64,000 bases of DNA, taken from contig NZ_JAPHUF010000012.1 of assembly GCF_026196735.1 (NCBI RefSeq), positions 1 through 64,000 of the forward strand. Direction: 5' to 3'. This stretch comes from Sulfurimonas sp. GTDB taxonomy: Bacteria > Campylobacterota > Campylobacteria > Campylobacterales > Sulfurimonadaceae. Numbering within the stretch: the stretch's first letter is position 1; each line of letters begins with the position of its first letter. Positions 61,290 through 64,000 of this stretch are shown here, piece after piece. The position numbers and the translations under genes were made by a program. A model generated the notes under the pieces. The model had not been told where the DNA came from. It saw only the letters and a list, made by a program, of their open reading frames with translations, and ran no database searches.

Positions 61290-62270
61290 ATGCAAACAGT
61301 AGATATACATTCTCACCTGTTAAATAGTGAGGTTAGCTTCAATCGTTTTTACGACAAGTTAGCAATTAAATTTTTTGGTAAAAAAATGGGGTTTGATGCT
61401 AAAGCATTGATAGAAAATCCTTATGAGACATACACTAATTCATTTACAAAAATGATACGAGACTCTAAATATTTAAGTAAGACAGTACTCTTTGGTGTTG
61501 ATGCAAGGGTTGATGATAAAGGTCATGTAATACATAAAGATATCACAGTGTGCGCAACCAATGAAGAGTTGCTAAAATTATATGAAAAAAACAAGGATAT
61601 TATTATTCCATTTTTTTCTATAAACCCTATGCAACCAGATGCCCTAGACCTAATAGACAAATATACTGAGTTAGGTTTTAAGGGTGCAAAGTTTTTACAA
61701 AACTACTGGGGTGTAAATACAAAAGAAAAACGTTACAGAGCATACTTTGAAAAGTTAAAAGATAAAGATATTCCTCTTATTGTTCATATTGGTAGTGAGA
61801 GTAGTGTTCACTCATTTACAGAGTGTGAAACAATTGATATGCTCGATCATCCTTTGGAAATAGGTGTTAATGTTATCGCAGCACATATGGCATTAAGTTA
61901 TGAACCAATGAAAATATTGAAAGCATTGTCATCAAATCCTAAAAACTTTAATAGTGAATATTTTAAACTATTAGAGATGCTTCAAACTCATGATAATTTA
62001 TATGCAGATATCTCAGCACTTTTAACTCCAGTAAGAGCAAAAGTACTAAGACATCTAAGTGAACAAGAAAATATACATAATAAATTACTTTTTGGAACAG
62101 ATTATCCTGTACCATTTAGTACAGTACTTAATAGTTATGATTTAGCATATAAAAAACGTTTTGAATTATCAGATATTGAAAATCCTTTTGATCGCTATAC
62201 CCAAACTATGCTAGAATATTTTCCAGAAGACAATCCTATCTATAGTAACTATAAAAAAATATTGCTGTGA
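61290..62270 (+). CDS. amidohydrolase-2 family metal-dependent hydrolase
   Basis: VDIHSHLL, PLIVHIGSES, AAHMAL, LLFGTDYPVPF. Confidence 0.8.
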   Translation: MQTVDIHSHLLNSEVSFNRFYDKLAIKFFGKKMGFDAKALIENPYETYTNSFTKMIRDSKYLSKTVLFGVDARVDDKGHVIHKDITVCATNEELLKLYEKNKDIIIPFFSINPMQPDALDLIDKYTELGFKGAKFLQNYWGVNTKEKRYRAYFEKLKDKDIPLIVHIGSESSVHSFTECETIDMLDHPLEIGVNVIAAHMALSYEPMKILKALSSNPKNFNSEYFKLLEMLQTHDNLYADISALLTPVRAKVLRHLSEQENIHNKLLFGTDYPVPFSTVLNSYDLAYKKRFELSDIENPFDRYTQTMLEYFPEDNPIYSNYKKILL

Positions 62271-62282
62271 AAGAATAATAAA

Positions 62283-63266
62283 ATGAGTAATCCTATAAAT
62301 ATTATTGGAATAGGTAAATCTTTACCTAATAATGAAGTAACATCATTAAGTATAGATAAAAAATTAGGTTTAGCTAGTGGTACAGTTTATCAATTAACAG
62401 GATTGCAAAAGCGTTATTTTCTAGATGACAAAAGTAATTCTTTAGACTTAGTATTTAATGCTGTAGCAGAAGCACTTAGGCATGCAAAGCTATGTATAGA
62501 TGATATTGATTGCATTATTAATTCTAGTGCGACAATGGAACAAGCAATACCATATAATGGAGCTAGTACACATAGATTATTAAATCCATCAAGACCTATT
62601 CCAAGTTTTGATATTAATATGACATGTTTAAGTACATTAAGAGCATTTGATATTGCATCTAATTTATTTTCAAACTATAACAATATACTGATTGTATCTT
62701 GTGACATAGCATCAGTAGGACTTGATTGGAATAATATAAGAACAGCAGGTATATTCGGGGATGGTGCATGTGCAATGATAGTCACATCTAGTAACTCTGG
62801 TGGAATAATAGTATCTAATTTTGAAACTCATTCTAAGGGCTATGAATATTGTATGATTAAAGGTGGAGGTTCTAAATATAATCCAAATAATTATAAAGGA
62901 GATTATAAAGATATGAGCTACTTTGAAATGAATGGTAAAAATCTTTATAAATTAAGCTCTAAAATTTTACCATCATTCATAGATAAAACTTTAAAATCCA
63001 AAGGACTTAAATTAGATGATATAGATTGGATCGTTCCACATCAAGCAAGTCAGTCTTCATTAAATCATATAGTTAAAATGCTAAATATAGATAAAGAAAA
63101 ATTCATAGATATATTCAAAACCCATGGTAACCAAGTTTCATCTTCAATACCTAGTGCATTACATACTTTAATGCATACAAAAGAACTTATTAGTGGACAA
63201 AAAGTAATGTTGGTAGGGACATCGGCAGGAGTTGGTTTAGGTCTTGTAGTTTGGGAAATACCTTAA
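62283..63266 (+). CDS. 3-oxoacyl-ACP synthase III family (KAS III/OleA-like) protein
   Basis: Catalytic Cys region FDINMTCLSTLRAFDIA, WIVPHQAS, HGNQVSSSIPSALH. Confidence 0.85.
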   Translation: MSNPINIIGIGKSLPNNEVTSLSIDKKLGLASGTVYQLTGLQKRYFLDDKSNSLDLVFNAVAEALRHAKLCIDDIDCIINSSATMEQAIPYNGASTHRLLNPSRPIPSFDINMTCLSTLRAFDIASNLFSNYNNILIVSCDIASVGLDWNNIRTAGIFGDGACAMIVTSSNSGGIIVSNFETHSKGYEYCMIKGGGSKYNPNNYKGDYKDMSYFEMNGKNLYKLSSKILPSFIDKTLKSKGLKLDDIDWIVPHQASQSSLNHIVKMLNIDKEKFIDIFKTHGNQVSSSIPSALHTLMHTKELISGQKVMLVGTSAGVGLGLVVWEIP

Positions 63267-64000
63267 TGAAAGCAATAGTAACTGGAGCTACAGGTGGTCT
63301 TGGAAGAAACCTTGTAGAATTTTTATTACAAGAAGGATGGGAAGTAATAGCTTTGGGAAGGAATAAAGAGATTGGTGATAAATTAAAGGTTAAGTTTCAT
63401 TCCTTTGATTTAAGTAATAAAGAGCTTACAATAAAGTATTTTGAAAATGCGGATATAGTTTTTCATTGTGCTGCATTCTCTTCTCCATGGGGTAATTATG
63501 ATTTTTTTTATAATGCTAATGTGATTACTACTAAAAATGTTATTGATGTAATGAAATTATATTCTATAAAGAAACTTGTTCATGTATCTACTCCAAGTAT
63601 TTATTTTGATTTTACCAATCAATATAATGTAAAAGAAAATTACATTTCAAAGAAATTTGTAAATAATTATGCTAAAACAAAGTATGAAGCAGAACAAGTT
63701 GTCTTAAATAGTGATATTGAATCTGTAATAATTCGACCACGTGGAATTTTTGGAGAGTATGATCAGGTCTTAGTTCCAAGGTTAGAAAAAATTGCTAATA
63801 AAGGTTCGCTGCCTTTAGTAAGAAATAGAAATGTGATTGTAGATGTAACCTATGTTGGGAATGTTGTGCATGCATTATTTTTAGCAGCTACTAAAGATAT
63901 CCCAAATAAGTCAATTTTTAACATAACCAATGATGAACCAATGAATATAAAAGATATTTTTACACTTGTTATGAAGAGTATAAATATTGATGTAAAATTC
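63266..64000 (+). CDS. NAD-dependent epimerase/dehydratase (partial; OleD/3-beta-HSD-like)
   Basis: MKAIVTGATGGLGRNLVEFLLQEGWEVIALGR..., YAKTKYEAEQVV; TAATG overlap with the KAS III gene; no stop before the window end. Confidence 0.8.
   Translation, partial: MKAIVTGATGGLGRNLVEFLLQEGWEVIALGRNKEIGDKLKVKFHSFDLSNKELTIKYFENADIVFHCAAFSSPWGNYDFFYNANVITTKNVIDVMKLYSIKKLVHVSTPSIYFDFTNQYNVKENYISKKFVNNYAKTKYEAEQVVLNSDIESVIIRPRGIFGEYDQVLVPRLEKIANKGSLPLVRNRNVIVDVTYVGNVVHALFLAATKDIPNKSIFNITNDEPMNIKDIFTLVMKSINIDVKF

Overview
The window is consistent with a Campylobacterota genome, probably Sulfurimonas-like (inferred from AT-rich composition, protein style and gene content; no search was run). Most of it is chromosomal core: leuC, nifS/nifU, murB, fliQ, mqnD, recA, eno, mgtE. 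Blocks of special interest: (1) ~21.1-31.5 kb, a compact denitrification island on the minus strand (norC, norB, nirS, a cytochrome c, nirJ, nirF, nirE-type SUMT). It ends in an overlapping two-component system whose kinase is fused to an ODP/flavodiiron-like metallo-beta-lactamase-fold domain. (2) ~35.5-37.2 kb, siroheme/heme d1 precursor genes (CysG-N-like, fused NirD/NirL-type decarboxylase) with a perfect FNR/NNR-type box between them. (3) ~39.1-45.7 kb, mtnK, mtnA, a NIT-PAS-HD-GYP receptor and a fused class II aldolase/SDR, which resembles a 5'-methylthioadenosine/5-deoxyribose 'DHAP shunt' with a bifunctional last enzyme. (4) ~53.9-64 kb, an accessory region with two tRNA-3'-end-like direct repeats bracketing a STAS-like/ATPase pair, a tyrosine integrase, and a MerR-controlled fatty-acid-type cluster (LplT-PlsC-AMP ligase fusion, amidohydrolase, KAS III, NAD-epimerase) that runs off the window. 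Small items missing from the ORF track include two short membrane-protein ORFs, a probable ATT start codon, and a collapsed outer-membrane protein remnant.
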